Positions 5,352 to 5,378 of a stretch of DNA of 5,378 bases are shown here, piece after piece. This DNA comes from Candidatus Scatomorpha stercorigallinarum (GTDB lineage: Bacteria > Bacillota_A > Clostridia > Oscillospirales > Oscillospiraceae). Both the position numbers and the translations under genes were made by a program. Positions within the stretch are counted from its first letter, which is position 1. Every line of letters begins with the position of its first letter. Location: assembly GCA_018713375.1 (NCBI GenBank), contig DVOV01000015.1, positions 1 to 5,378 of the forward strand, in the 5' to 3' direction. Below the pieces are notes generated by a model. That model did no database searches and was not told where the DNA came from. It worked only from the letters and a program-made list of their open reading frames with translations.

Positions 5352-5378
5352 TCACTAACGGAGGTCATCCGTTGGTGA
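5352..5378. repeat. Hairpin at the window edge (11-bp stem)
   Basis: TCACTAACGGA (5352-5362) pairs with TCCGTTGGTGA (5368-5378) around GGTCA, with one T-G pair. The stem runs to the last base of the window, so it may be longer and may belong to the next transcription unit. Confidence 0.65.

Noticed and set aside
5074..5368. N-terminal extension of the CLC frame, up to 99 residues
   Set aside because: Most of it lies upstream of the predicted transcription start, translates the palindromic repeats, and has no relation to CLC proteins.

Overview
The window carries one tightly packed four-gene operon, entirely on the minus strand, flanked on both sides by non-coding DNA crowded with short inverted repeats. 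The DNA is GC-rich (roughly two thirds by eye). It has strong Shine-Dalgarno sites (AAGGAGG, AGGGG) and a textbook TTGACT/TATAAT promoter. Together with the gene content, this suggests a high-GC member of the Bacillota (Clostridia), perhaps a gut anaerobe. That placement is an inference and I cannot fix a genus.

Layout, in the direction of transcription (right to left). Positions 5146-5378 hold no credible gene but contain at least seven short hairpins, including three copies of a CCAGGC-TGC-GCCTGG palindrome. One copy abuts the -35 box of a promoter at 5117-5145. The promoter drives (1) a CLC-type halide transporter (3836-5071, GTG start preferred) whose pore motifs, above all GGEVVP, look like the fluoride/proton antiporter branch. 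Next come (2) an MscS-family mechanosensitive channel (2977-3822), (3) an APH/choline-kinase-fold small-molecule kinase of unknown substrate (2000-2962), and (4) a CoA-disulfide/polysulfide reductase with a fused C-terminal rhodanese domain (251-1966). The gaps are 13, 14 and 33 nt, each with a recognisable ribosome binding site and no visible internal promoter or terminator. Positions 1-280 form a second hairpin cluster. It begins inside the last codons of the reductase gene and includes a possible terminator at 126-154.

Taken together, the operon joins two membrane ion pathways (halide export and osmotic release) with a soluble kinase and a flavin thiol/persulfide reductase. This reads as an ion- and redox-stress set, but the functional link is inferred from co-transcription only. 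No mobile element gene, CRISPR array, tRNA or rRNA was seen. The less ordinary points are the probable fluoride rather than chloride specificity of the CLC protein, the repeat-derived C-terminus of the reductase, and the two dense hairpin clusters. In those clusters the imperfect stems keep wobble pairing only if read as plus-strand RNA.
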